Source of the DNA: G965199725 sp965199725
Lineage (GTDB): Bacteria; Pseudomonadota; Gammaproteobacteria; Nitrosococcales; Methylophagaceae
Length of the DNA stretch: 64,000 bases
Direction of reading: 5' to 3'
Assembly (NCBI GenBank): GCA_965199725.1
Contig: OZ241321.1
Coordinates: 310,001-374,000 of the forward strand
Numbering within the stretch: the first letter of the stretch is position 1; each line of letters begins with the position of its first letter. The notes under the pieces are model-generated. The model was not told the DNA's origin. It did no database searches and saw only the letters and a list, made by a program, of their open reading frames with translations. Of the stretch, positions 1 through 7,605 are shown in pieces. Both the position numbers and the translations under genes were made by a program.

Positions 1-222
1 GAGCTAATTGATGGCCCTTTTAAGCGCCTTGAAGGTTATTGGCAATTTAATATGATTGACAATAATCAAGGTTGCCATGTAAAGCTTGATATGGATTTTG
101 AGCTTGCAAATCGGCTTATTGATATTATGTTAGGGCCTGTATTTACCCAAATTTCGGGGTCATTGGTTGATGCTTTTTGTAAGCGTGCGCAGCAGGTATA
201 TGGAAGCAGTCAAACAAATTAA
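1..222 (+). CDS. ratA: RatA/COQ10-family START-domain protein, 3' part
   Basis: This is the last 73 codons of a gene whose beginning lies outside the window. The product ends in LANRLIDIMLGPVF and LVDAFCKRAQQVYG, the C-terminal helix of the RatA/YfjG (COQ10/START) family. These proteins bind hydrophobic ligands and are linked to ubiquinone function; the E. coli protein was also described as inhibiting 70S ribosome association. The next gene, rnfH, starts inside its 3' end, as in E. coli, where ratA and rnfH form a conserved overlapping pair. The assignment rests on sequence resemblance and this neighbour; the ligand pocket is not visible. Confidence 0.88.
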   Translation, partial: ELIDGPFKRLEGYWQFNMIDNNQGCHVKLDMDFELANRLIDIMLGPVFTQISGSLVDAFCKRAQQVYGSSQTN

Positions 223-523
223 CATTGAAGTTGCATATGCTTTACCTGATGAACAGGTTATCCTGACATTAGAGGTGCCTGATGATTGCCTTGTTGAGGA
301 CGCGATTAAGCGCTCAGGTATTTTAGAAAAATATCCGCAAATCAATCTCGCCAATGATAAAGTGGGTATTTTTGGTAAAATATGCAAGCTAGGCGCATCA
401 CTACGCAATAAAGACCGTATTGAAATCTACCGTAAACTCATTGCCGATCCTAAAGAATCTCGCCGACAAAAGGCGGAGATGGAGCGCCAGAAGGCAGCAA
501 ATAAAAAAACAACAAACAGCTAA
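200..523 (+). CDS. rnfH: RnfH/UPF0125 family protein
   Basis: A 107-residue beta-grasp (ubiquitin-like) protein of the RnfH/UPF0125 family. It opens with MEAVKQINIEVAYALPDEQ and carries the family segments KVGIFGKICKL and LRNKDRIEIYRKL near residues 55-80, followed by a basic tail. The reading frame is open further upstream (to 167), but the ATG at 200 gives the usual N-terminus directly before the first beta strand, so I chose it. It overlaps ratA by 23 bases. The molecular role is unknown in general; the name comes from association with rnf electron-transport loci in some bacteria. No rnf genes are visible here. Confidence 0.88.
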   Translation: MEAVKQINIEVAYALPDEQVILTLEVPDDCLVEDAIKRSGILEKYPQINLANDKVGIFGKICKLGASLRNKDRIEIYRKLIADPKESRRQKAEMERQKAANKKTTNS

Positions 524-558
524 AAAGTTGACTAAATTGACGATAGTTAACTTTTGTC
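523..558. terminator. possible bidirectional terminator between rnfH and permease
   Basis: AAAAGTTGAC at 523-532 pairs with GTTAACTTTT at 546-555 (one G-U pair), with a 13-base loop, between two convergent genes. It overlaps the permease stop codon. The stem is AT-rich, so the call is weak. Confidence 0.35.
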
Positions 559-1530
559 TAATCGTACTCGCGGATCAACCAGAGTATAAGACAAGTCTGT
601 CAACAATAAGCCGAGGATATACAGCGCTGATCCTAAAAATACCATGGCACGGACAATGGCAAAATCCTGTGCCTGAATAGCATCAATAGTATAACTGCCT
701 AATCCTGGTATGCCAAAGAATGATTCCAGTATTAAGCTACCCATAAATAACGTTGGCAACACGACAACAGAGCCAGTTAATATAGGGATCATGGCGTTTT
801 TCAGTACATGCTTAAACAACACCTGTGCCTCAGATAACCCTTTAGCACGCGCTGTGCGCACATAATCTTTTGATGCCTCTTCAATAAATAACGCCCTATA
901 CCATCGCGAACCAGCACCAATGCCAGACACAATGCCGACCAATACGGGTAGGAGCAGAAATTTAATCGCTAACAGCCCTTCCGAATAACCTGATATGGGT
1001 ACCAGTTTCATCAGTTTGCCAAGTAAAAATTGACCACTAATTATATAAAATAATCCTGATATTGACATCAGCACAACACAGATAACCACACCAGTCAAAT
1101 CAACATACGTTGCTCGAAAAAAAACCATAAAAATTGCAAAGGTGATATTGACCAATAGCCCAACAACAAAAATAGGCACAGCAATTGCCAGACTTGGCCA
1201 CACCCTAGTGGTAATATCCTGACTGATATCTCGCCCATCATCAGCCTGACCAAACTGAAAAGTAAACAGAGAAAATGATGCATCAGCAAATATTGTGTTT
1301 GTTAGTTTGTCAAAACCATCGGCTTCATTATTCCACAATAACGCCTTATCATAACCGCGCTCTTCTTTCCAAGCATCAATTGCGTTCTGGGTAACATACT
1401 TGCTACCAAGCTGCATGCGCGCCATATCATCAGGAGTGTTGACCAAAAAAAATAGTGCAAAAGTAAGTACATTAACCCCGATCAAAATAGGAAACGCATA
1501 TAAGATTCTTCTGATAATATAAGCAAACAT
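547..1530 (-). CDS. DppB/OppB-type ABC transporter permease
   Basis: A 327-residue inner-membrane permease of the binding-protein-dependent transport family. The N-terminus (MFAYIIRRILYAFPIL) is the classic first helix of DppB/OppB proteins. Further hydrophobic segments follow, and the EAA loop that contacts the ATPase lies around residues 215-245 (EEASKDYVRTARAKGL). The C-terminus ends in LVDPRVRLDKS. Peptide ABC importers normally encode two permeases, one or two ATPases and a binding protein together. Here the gene stands alone, convergent with rnfH and divergent from the rhodanese gene. The only binding protein in the window is about 20 kb away (21844-24075), so a split operon or partial loss is possible. 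Substrate is unknown. Confidence 0.85.
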   Translation of the reverse strand: MFAYIIRRILYAFPILIGVNVLTFALFFLVNTPDDMARMQLGSKYVTQNAIDAWKEERGYDKALLWNNEADGFDKLTNTIFADASFSLFTFQFGQADDGRDISQDITTRVWPSLAIAVPIFVVGLLVNITFAIFMVFFRATYVDLTGVVICVVLMSISGLFYIISGQFLLGKLMKLVPISGYSEGLLAIKFLLLPVLVGIVSGIGAGSRWYRALFIEEASKDYVRTARAKGLSEAQVLFKHVLKNAMIPILTGSVVVLPTLFMGSLILESFFGIPGLGSYTIDAIQAQDFAIVRAMVFLGSALYILGLLLTDLSYTLVDPRVRLDKS

Positions 1531-1641
1531 ACACCAGTAATCATAAACTATGAATTATTAGTATAAAGCTGTTTATTACCTGTTGGGTGACTTTTACTGT
1601 AATATAAAATAATAACAATAACTATATGCGAGGTTCGGAAG

Positions 1642-2007
1642 ATGGCAAAAACAGCAATGGATTTAGTTTTAGAAGCAAAAGCAGTCGTTACTGAGATTGA
1701 TATTGATAAGGCAGATGCCATGTTAGCGAAAGACATTATTGCGCTTGATGTTCGTGATGAGTTGGAATATGCAGCTGGTCATCTTCCTGACGCGCGCCAC
1801 ATCACACGCGGCATGCTGGAATTTAAAATTGCTGATCATGCTGACTTTCAGAATAAAAGTAAATCTATTATCGTTTACTGTAAGACAGGTATGCGCTCTC
1901 TACTAGCAGCAGCAACATTACAAGAGATGGGTTTTACTGATGTACGGTCAATGATTGGCGGTTTTGATAACTGGCAGGCAGCGGGTAAGCGGGTTAGTCA
2001 GGCTTAA
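1642..2007 (+). CDS. rhodanese-like sulfurtransferase domain protein
   Basis: A 121-residue single-domain rhodanese. Typical elements are DVRDELEYAAGHLPDARH (residues 36-53), the active-site loop CKTGMR with its nucleophilic cysteine (about residue 80), and IGGFDNWQAAGK near the end. There is no signal peptide, so it is probably cytoplasmic. Such proteins carry persulfide sulfur between donors and acceptors; the partner here is unknown. A GAGGTTCGGAAG leader stretch precedes the ATG. It converges on eda. The sulfide dehydrogenase flavoprotein elsewhere in the window is a possible functional link, but that is inference. Confidence 0.85.
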   Translation: MAKTAMDLVLEAKAVVTEIDIDKADAMLAKDIIALDVRDELEYAAGHLPDARHITRGMLEFKIADHADFQNKSKSIIVYCKTGMRSLLAAATLQEMGFTDVRSMIGGFDNWQAAGKRVSQA

Positions 2008-2045
2008 GGTAATCATTTAAGTAAATTACTTAAGTGCCTGTTACC
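2008..2045. terminator. palindrome between rhodanese gene and eda
   Basis: TTAAGTAA-A-TTACTTAA (2017-2033) is a perfect palindrome, enclosed by GGTAA and TTACC arms (2008-2012 and 2040-2044). It lies exactly where the two genes converge and overlaps the eda stop. There is no clear T-run, so terminator function is a guess. Confidence 0.35.
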
Positions 2046-2665
2046 AAGGCAATGCTTTCAGTTGACAGACGAGTAATTTCCTGCCAATTTTCTGTTGCAA
2101 TAAGATTGGCAGCACACATCCATGAACCGCCGATACAAGCAACATTTGGCAAGTCATAATAGTCTTTGGCATTTTTCTGACTAATGCCACCTGTTGGGCA
2201 GAAAGTGATTTGCGGAATGGGCGCACCGATTGATTTCAGCATAGCAATGCCTCCAGCCGCTTCAGCAGGAAAAAATTTCATTTCGGTTATGCCTCTTTCC
2301 AGCAGACGCATTGTCTCACTTGGGTTTGCTACACCAGGCAGTAATGGTACATTTGCTTGTAATGCTGCATCAATGATACTGTCAGTTGTGCCTGGGCTGA
2401 CAATAAAATCAGCACCAGCAGCAATTGCGTTACCCAGTGTATCAGTATTAATAATAGTGCCTGCTCCAACGACTGCGTTAGGTACATGCGTCTTAATCTG
2501 CGTAAGCGATTCCAATGCTACCTCAGTGCGCAACGTCACTTCTAATACAGTGATTCCGCCCTTAACTAATGCGTTTGCCAAGGGCACAGCGTGGCTGACC
2601 TTATCAATCACCATGACAGGTATAACAGGTGATGACAGCATGATTTCTTTAATGGTTGTTCTCAT
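2030..2665 (-). CDS. eda: 2-keto-3-deoxy-6-phosphogluconate aldolase
   Basis: A 211-residue class I aldolase that splits KDPG into pyruvate and glyceraldehyde 3-phosphate, the last step of the Entner-Doudoroff pathway. Seen features are the catalytic glutamate region LEVTLRT (about residue 41-47), the phosphate-binding CPTGGIS loop, the Schiff-base lysine in MKFFPAE (about residue 128-134) and VGAGTI. Length matches the family (E. coli 213). An AGAGGG motif precedes the ATG. The gene lies on the same strand as, and downstream of, edd. In many proteobacteria edd and eda are adjacent; here 1.95 kb of non-coding and decayed sequence separates them. Confidence 0.95.
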   Translation of the reverse strand: MRTTIKEIMLSSPVIPVMVIDKVSHAVPLANALVKGGITVLEVTLRTEVALESLTQIKTHVPNAVVGAGTIINTDTLGNAIAAGADFIVSPGTTDSIIDAALQANVPLLPGVANPSETMRLLERGITEMKFFPAEAAGGIAMLKSIGAPIPQITFCPTGGISQKNAKDYYDLPNVACIGGSWMCAANLIATENWQEITRLSTESIALVTGT

Positions 2666-3114
2666 TTCTGTACCCTCTTAGCTTTAATTAATGAGTAAAC
2701 TCACCAGCAGTAATGCAGCACACTCTCTTGGCTATTCTACACATAGCTCGCTATTCTTTTTTGCTAATTTGCTTTTACTTATATCAATGTAGGTTGCAAT
2801 GTTTTTATTTATGTACAAGCAAAGAGAGCTTAATTATGACACTAAAGAATGTCTTCAATAGTATAGTATATTTCGTTTCGGTGGGTATGGTTACCGTATT
2901 GACTGGCTGTGCCCCTTGTAAACGATGCCAACATTCCAGTCATGTTTATCTTTTCAGATGTAGCGCGACACTTGGTTTGCGACAAAACTATTTTGTAACA
3001 GTTCTCTGATAGGTCTGCTAACTTTGCAGTATAGCCCCACTTAGAGAAAACATATAAATATAGATTGTCAACCAATAATTTGAAATTATTTTAATTTTTA
3101 GAAAGAAAATTACG

Positions 3115-3231
3115 TTGTTTAGTGACGCACTTTAATTATTTATCGTATTCGCATATATTGACATTTTTAACTTAAAAAACATAAACTTAAGTATGATGAC
3201 GCACTTTTTAATTAAGTGCGTCACTAAACAA
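3115..3231. promoter_or_regulatory. inverted-repeat operator pair around a promoter-like sequence
   Basis: TTGTTTAGTGACGCACTT (3115-3132) recurs as its exact reverse complement at 3214-3231. The right copy also forms a palindrome TGACGCACTT(7)AAGTGCGTCA at 3197-3223. Between them lies a TTGACA hexamer (about 3159) followed about 17-18 bases on by an AT-rich TAAACT/ATAAAC box. The layout looks like a promoter flanked by repressor operators inside the mobile element. A small MITE-like foldback is the alternative. Confidence 0.45.
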
Positions 3232-3272
3232 TAGTTTTTAGATCAGGGAAAGCTAGGCAAATTTAAATTAAT

Positions 3273-3422
3273 ATGTCTAATTTTAGTCAGGTAACATCAA
3301 TTCCATTAAGCATGACTAAAAAGCATGAAATCAATCACAGTGCACCGGGTAACCAATCTAACAAATTCATTGCTAAGGCTTGCTACGACTTTGATCAGCG
3401 CTCACTGGTTGCTGACCAATGA
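3273..3422 (+). CDS. 49-residue open frame of unknown function inside the element
   Basis: ATG at 3273 to TGA at 3420-3422, product beginning MSNFSQVTSIPLSMTKKHEI. It lies about 40 bases after the operator-like repeat and has a purine-rich GGGAAAG stretch some 25 bases upstream, too far for a good ribosome site. I do not recognise the sequence; it may be a remnant of a longer deleted gene. Listed because it is the only coding-like frame read from the promoter-like sequence. Confidence 0.2.
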   Translation: MSNFSQVTSIPLSMTKKHEINHSAPGNQSNKFIAKACYDFDQRSLVADQ

Positions 3423-3471
3423 AAGGTTAATTTTAATTGAAGACACTAGCTATAAAACAGATATTTAAAGT

Positions 3472-3711
3472 TTGGATTTAAGACACTTAAAAATACAATT
3501 TAAATATTCTTTAAACACTGTTTAAACGTTTTTTTATTTGTCGCAAACCAAGTGTCAATTTTTAGCTAAATTGAAGATAATTAAAAAAGTCGCAGACTCA
3601 AATTAACATATAAAAACAGATCAATGCACTTGCTAAACCTTTGTTATAGCTAACTTTGAACCGCTATTACCCGCTATTACCCATTATTCGCAAACCATGT
3701 GTCGTCTTACA
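3472..3711. repeat. 240-bp dispersed repeat, copy 1 (element right end)
   Basis: Aligns without a length difference to 44099-44338. Identity is high in the first 110 bases and lower after, roughly four-fifths overall by eye. Contents: GGATTTAAG at the start (stop codon of the repressor in copy 2), a perfect palindrome TTTAAACA-C-TGTTTAAA (3510-3526) followed by a T-run that could terminate transcription, then motif TCGCAAACCAAGTGTC at 3541. Looser copies follow at 3590 and 3631, then two tandem CCGCTATTAC decamers (3661-3680) and the terminal motif TCGCAAACCATGTGTCG at 3688-3704. Confidence 0.8.
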
Positions 3712-4005
3712 TCAGATAACTCTTCTGGCGAATGCAGTTTTAGTAACAAACGCGGATTTTGGCGGTTGCAAATGCCAGGGACGGCAATGATTCGTCGCTC
3801 TGATGATGTCTTAATTTACAACTGTAAAACTAGCGATGGCAGGCAGACAAACGGTGCTGTTGCTAGTGAAACAGAAGGTGAAAAAATGGCTGCGAGTATT
3901 ATTTTTTGGGATTTTGGTATTACAGATGCAATAACAGATAAACACCGAAAATATCCTGCTAGCGTTATCATTCCAGTAGCGAGTACAGCGAAGAGCGAAG
4001 AATAA

Positions 4006-4383
4006 TTGATAGTGCGAAATCAAAGGGTGGCATTGATTGTGCGCCTAATATTTTTGTTATGTTCAGTCAACGTTGAGGAAACATTGTAAAAAATGCTTCA
4101 CTTCTTTTTAACGTTTGTGTCAAATATGGCATTATCTTTAGAATAATGAATGACGCTTATTATGCAAGGTTAAATACTTCATTTGTAGCTACTCTCACGA
4201 ATTAATATCAGGTGATGTCTCCTTGAAAACCATTTATGTTAGATTAGAGTATTATTTCATGATAATTTTTTGCAGAATCAAGGCTTGGAAAAAGTATTGA
4301 TGAAGATGGTTTATCTGGCACAAATATTGATATTTCAATGAAAAATTTTGTTGGTGGTTATATTTGTGGAAGGATTGATTTCT
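4006..4383. other. non-coding stretch between broken lipoprotein gene and small ORF
   Basis: No convincing gene, RNA or repeat is visible in these 378 bases. One frame from 4266 to about 4480 (FFAESRLGKSIDEDG...) is open and could be the tail of a degraded gene, but it competes with the frame annotated at 4384-4554. Confidence 0.4.
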
Positions 4384-4554
4384 ATGTACCTAGTTTTACT
4401 ACTAATGGTTCTGAATCTACTTTTCTTAATAGTATCAGTACAGATATTATGTTCTCTAAAAAAATTGGGAGCAAACATTGAATATATGAAACATTTAGAT
4501 AAAGATGATGTAGAACTAGATGTTTTTAAGTTTAGCATTGTAGCTAAGTTTTAA
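4384..4554 (+). CDS. possible small single-span membrane protein
   Basis: A 56-residue frame starting MYLVLLLMVLNLLFLIVSV, which would form one transmembrane helix, followed by a charged tail ending VFKFSIVAKF. An AAGGA motif lies 9 bases before the ATG, a good ribosome-binding position. I do not recognise it. Against it: a second frame across the same bases also looks protein-like, and the tail's alternating hydrophobics ending in phenylalanine resemble a degraded outer-membrane barrel terminus. It may therefore be the frameshifted end of a pseudogene in the decayed region between eda and edd. Confidence 0.3.
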   Translation: MYLVLLLMVLNLLFLIVSVQILCSLKKLGANIEYMKHLDKDDVELDVFKFSIVAKF

Positions 4555-4614
4555 GCATAACAAGAACTCTAGCGAGCGCACTAAAATTGTGTTCGCTGAG
4601 TTAAGCGATCCGAA

Positions 4615-6441
4615 TTAACTTATCATATCAAAAAATGTCGTTGCGCCCATTTCAGGAGATGATGCGCCTTTGCGAAAACTGCCAAATAATTCCCTACCCA
4701 TGCCACAATGATGGTCAGTGCTGATTTTAGTATCTGGCGTTCTAGATTCAAAGGTATTATCGTCAACCTGACACTTAAGCAAGCCAGTTTTAGTATTAAG
4801 ATAAATAATATCCCCGTTTCTAACCCGCGCTAAAGGCCCGCCATCTTGACATTCTGGATAAATATGGATAGCTGATGGCACTTTGCCTGATGCACCTGAC
4901 ATGCGACCATCAGTGACAATAGCAACATGAAAACCTTTATCCTGTAATGAGCCAAGTAGCGGCGTCAGCTTATGTAACTCTGGCATACCGTTAGCCTTAG
5001 GGCCTTGAAAACGTAGCACGACAATAACATCTTTTTCCATATCACCGCGCTTAAATGACGCGACCACATCATCCTGATCATCAAACACCATAGCAGGCGC
5101 CTCAACCGCCTGATGCTTTTCTGCTACCGCCGAAATTTTTGACACGCCTCTGCCTAGATTGCCATGAATCAAATGCAAACCGCCTGTATCTGAAAATGGC
5201 TGTTTGATTGTCGCAATAACCTTATCATCCAATGGCTTGTCAGGTCCTTCCTGCCAGATGAGCTTGCCATCAATTAGTTTTGGTTCCTGCGTGTAGCTAC
5301 TCATACCCTTCACTTTAGCAACTGTCATAATGTCTTCATGTAGTAAATCGTGACTTAACAGCTCTCTTATCAATACACTCATACCACCAGCCGCCTGAAA
5401 GTGATTAATATCAGCTTCGCCATTGGGATAAACGCGCGCAAGTAGCGGAATGACTCTGGTAACTTTATCAAAATCATCCCAGTTAATAATAATCCCTGCT
5501 GCTCTGGCAATGGCGATTAAATGGATAGTATGGTTGGTAGAACCGCCGGTTGCCATTAACCCAATAATGGCATTCACAATCGCTTTTTCATCAACCATGT
5601 AGCCAATAGGGCGGAAATCATTACCCAAGGCAGTATAGTTAAGCACCTGTTTGGTAGCTTGTGCAGTTAACGCATCACGTAATGGTGTATTTGGATTAAC
5701 AAATGAGCTTCCTGGCAGATGCAGACCCATTATTTCCACCATCATCTGATTGCTGTTTGCTGTACCATAAAATGTACAGGTACCAGGGCTATGATATGAC
5801 TCTGATTCTGCTTTTAACAGCGCATCACGACCTACTTTACCCTCAGCATATAGCTGACGGATGCGCACTTTTTCTTTGTTAGCTAAACCACTTGGCATGG
5901 GGCCACCAGGCACGAACACTGCCGGCAAGTGACCAAAGCTTAACGCAGCAATCAAAAGGCCAGGCACAATTTTATCGCAAATACCCAAAAATAATGCACC
6001 ATCAAACATATTGTGGCTCAAACCAACAGCAGCCGACATAGCAATAACATCGCGACTAAACAGTGACAACTCCATACCAGGCTGACCTTGGGTGATGCCA
6101 TCACACATAGCAGGCACGCCACCAGCAAATTGTGCTACACCACTACAGCTAACAGCAGCAGCCTTGATAATATCCGGATAGCTCTTATAAGGCTGGTGGG
6201 CTGATAGCATGTCATTATATGCAGAAATAATGGCTATATTGGCCTTAATATCGGCAGCTAAATCTGCTTTATCCGTGGCAGAAAAAGCGGCAAAACCGTG
6301 TGCTAAATTACCGCAACTGAGTTGAGCCCGATGAGGAATATCCATTATCGCTGCATCAATTTTTGCCAGATATTGTTCACGACTCTTTCTACTACGAGTA
6401 ATAATGTCATTAGTGACAGCGTCTAATACTGAATGAACCAT
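4615..6441 (-). CDS. edd: phosphogluconate dehydratase
   Basis: A 608-residue IlvD/Edd-family Fe-S dehydratase that converts 6-phosphogluconate to KDPG in the Entner-Doudoroff pathway. Signature segments are CDGITQGQPGMELSLFSRD (about residues 114-132) with an iron-sulfur cysteine, CDKIVPG, GTCTFYGTANSNQMM (about 225-240), MATGGSTNHTIH, and near the C-terminus VTDGRMSGASGKVPSAIH. Length agrees with E. coli Edd (603), and these distinguish it from the shorter IlvD. GAGGTAAAC precedes the ATG. It would be read toward eda, but a decayed 1.95-kb stretch lies between. No zwf or pgl is in the window. Confidence 0.97.
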   Translation of the reverse strand: MVHSVLDAVTNDIITRSRKSREQYLAKIDAAIMDIPHRAQLSCGNLAHGFAAFSATDKADLAADIKANIAIISAYNDMLSAHQPYKSYPDIIKAAAVSCSGVAQFAGGVPAMCDGITQGQPGMELSLFSRDVIAMSAAVGLSHNMFDGALFLGICDKIVPGLLIAALSFGHLPAVFVPGGPMPSGLANKEKVRIRQLYAEGKVGRDALLKAESESYHSPGTCTFYGTANSNQMMVEIMGLHLPGSSFVNPNTPLRDALTAQATKQVLNYTALGNDFRPIGYMVDEKAIVNAIIGLMATGGSTNHTIHLIAIARAAGIIINWDDFDKVTRVIPLLARVYPNGEADINHFQAAGGMSVLIRELLSHDLLHEDIMTVAKVKGMSSYTQEPKLIDGKLIWQEGPDKPLDDKVIATIKQPFSDTGGLHLIHGNLGRGVSKISAVAEKHQAVEAPAMVFDDQDDVVASFKRGDMEKDVIVVLRFQGPKANGMPELHKLTPLLGSLQDKGFHVAIVTDGRMSGASGKVPSAIHIYPECQDGGPLARVRNGDIIYLNTKTGLLKCQVDDNTFESRTPDTKISTDHHCGMGRELFGSFRKGASSPEMGATTFFDMIS

Positions 6442-6497
6442 GTTTACCTCAATAGAAGTTACCCAAAATTGTACCGCAAGCGGTCAATTTGTGCTAT

Positions 6498-7550
6498 TTA
6501 ACCGGTGAATATATTCATAATCCACGCCAACAAAACAACTTGCGGCAAAGTAACCAAGGGTAAAAATAAAGCGATTCTCCATGATTTGGTTGTTTCGCGT
6601 AATGACATAATTTCAGTATAGTCTGTTGCTACCCCTGCCATCAAGAACGCAAACCCATTACCTGGCGCCTGTGCACGGATAACTAAATCGGCTGCGATAG
6701 GTGTTGATCCTTCCGAGCAGATTTCTAAAATTGTGGCAATGACTAACGTTAACCCTAAACCAGCAAGCGTTGAGCCAAAATAAGTGCTAAAAATATCAAG
6801 TGGCATAAAGGTACGAATAGCAGCTGCAAGTAATACACCAAGTAATAACCAGCGCACAATCATTCGTGAATCTCTGATGCCCTCCCATAACATGACTAAC
6901 CACCAGCTAAGGTTCAGTCTAGTCGCCTGCCAGCGCTTTTTTGCCTCTGACCATATATGAAAATTATCCATTGCTACGATATTTGGATTGTCAGGCAATC
7001 TGCCTGTTTTTACTAACCAAGCAAACAGTAAACCGGTCACCATGCCAATCAACATTGAACATACGATAAACAATGCTGTCCACTGCCAGCCAATCAACGC
7101 AATTAAAATAACGGTTAATGATAATGAGTTCCAAGGGCTAGCAATTAAAAAAGCGACCACCTGAGCTAAGCTGGCTCCACGCTGATATAAGCGCATTGCT
7201 ACTAGTAATATGCCATGAGAACATAAGTCCAATAATACACCAGCACATGTAGCACGCATGATGCCACCAACACTGTCCCCTTTGCCCAATAGTGATGTTA
7301 CAAATTCTCGCGGTACCCGCCCCAATATGCCAACAAAGAAAATACCTAGCGCCAATCCTATCCACATGCTATCCATTAATTGACGCACTGCTGCTGACAT
7401 TTCTGCCAGCACTAATACTAATTGAATGTTATAAGTGCTCGCCAGTAAATTCAAAATATACCCAATAGCTACTAGCATTGCTGTAGATAAAAACAATACA
7501 TCTGGTCGCGATTTTTTGACTGGCTGATTTTGCGGGCAACATGATGACAT
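6498..7550 (-). CDS. UPF0718/DUF318-type permease
   Basis: A 350-residue polytopic membrane protein with about eight hydrophobic segments and two conserved halves. Family signatures are GVLLDLCSHGILLVAMRLYQ (residues about 105-124) and LIASPWNSLSLTVILIALIG in the first half, then EICSEGSTPIAADL with MAGVATDYTEI in the second. The family includes YraQ and the organoarsenical permease ArsP; substrates of most members are unknown. A CC pair sits near the N-terminus (MSSCCPQNQ), suggesting possible metal or thiol chemistry. It stands between edd and the divergent trmB with no arsenic-resistance neighbour, so a specific substrate cannot be inferred. Confidence 0.8.
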   Translation of the reverse strand: MSSCCPQNQPVKKSRPDVLFLSTAMLVAIGYILNLLASTYNIQLVLVLAEMSAAVRQLMDSMWIGLALGIFFVGILGRVPREFVTSLLGKGDSVGGIMRATCAGVLLDLCSHGILLVAMRLYQRGASLAQVVAFLIASPWNSLSLTVILIALIGWQWTALFIVCSMLIGMVTGLLFAWLVKTGRLPDNPNIVAMDNFHIWSEAKKRWQATRLNLSWWLVMLWEGIRDSRMIVRWLLLGVLLAAAIRTFMPLDIFSTYFGSTLAGLGLTLVIATILEICSEGSTPIAADLVIRAQAPGNGFAFLMAGVATDYTEIMSLRETTKSWRIALFLPLVTLPQVVLLAWIMNIFTG

Positions 7551-7605
7551 AGGCGTAATTGATACTTTATGATCGGCAGCTAATATTAATGATTATTTTA
7601 GGGCA

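Larger units (their letters stand above)
2959..3711. mobile_element. 753-bp transposon-like element, non-autonomous
   Basis: The left end reads TGTAGCGCGACACTTGGTTT and continues GCGAC. The right end, read inward, is TGTAAGACGACACATGGTTT and then GCGA. The termini are therefore TG...CA with an imperfect inverted repeat of about 25 bp, flanked by TCAGA on both sides. No transposase is encoded; inside are a promoter/operator-like inverted repeat (3115-3231), a 49-residue open frame (3273-3422) and a 240-bp right-end region (3472-3711) that recurs at 44099-44338. The terminal motif (TCGCAAACC...) recurs inside the right end, at 3541 closely and at 3590 and 3631 loosely. Repeated end sites resemble Tn7/Mu-type ends; IS481-type elements also have TG...CA ends. 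Family not assigned. Confidence 0.65.
2954..3716. repeat. 5-bp target-site duplication TCAGA flanking element
   Basis: TCAGA occurs at 2954-2958 immediately before the TGTA... end, and again at 3712-3716 immediately after the ...TACA end. A 5-bp duplication is common for Tn7-like, Mu-like and several rve-type insertion elements. Confidence 0.7.
2836..4005 (+). pseudogene. broken lipoprotein gene, split by a mobile element
   Basis: The 5' part (from ATG 2836) encodes a lipoprotein signal peptide with lipobox VLTGC. The 3' part (3712-4005) encodes CSFSNKRGFWRLQMPG, RRSDDVLIYNCKTSDGR and ITDAITDKHRKYP, typical of small conserved lipoproteins with a Cys-(N)-KRG-W core and a C-terminal YP-(x)-VIP motif. 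A 753-bp element (2959-3711) with a 5-bp duplication (TCAGA) separates the two parts. Removing the element and one TCAGA gives a continuous frame VNDANIPVMFIFSDNSSGEC, which fits the family. That frame still differs by one base from the signal-peptide frame, so a second lesion, probably an extra C in the C-tract at 2912-2915, exists. Dead gene. The function of the family is unknown to me. Confidence 0.75.

Noticed and set aside
2184..2681. Long plus-strand frame over eda
   Set aside because: Antisense shadow of a well-supported aldolase gene.
3661..3690. Tandem CCGCTATTAC units as a possible CRISPR or iteron array
   Set aside because: Only two full copies, no spacers, and they lie inside the element end, where binding-site phasing explains them better.
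4266..4481. Frame reading FFAESRLGKSIDEDGLSG... as an outer-membrane barrel remnant
   Set aside because: Not recognisable and it overlaps a competing frame with a better ribosome site; mentioned only as an alternative.
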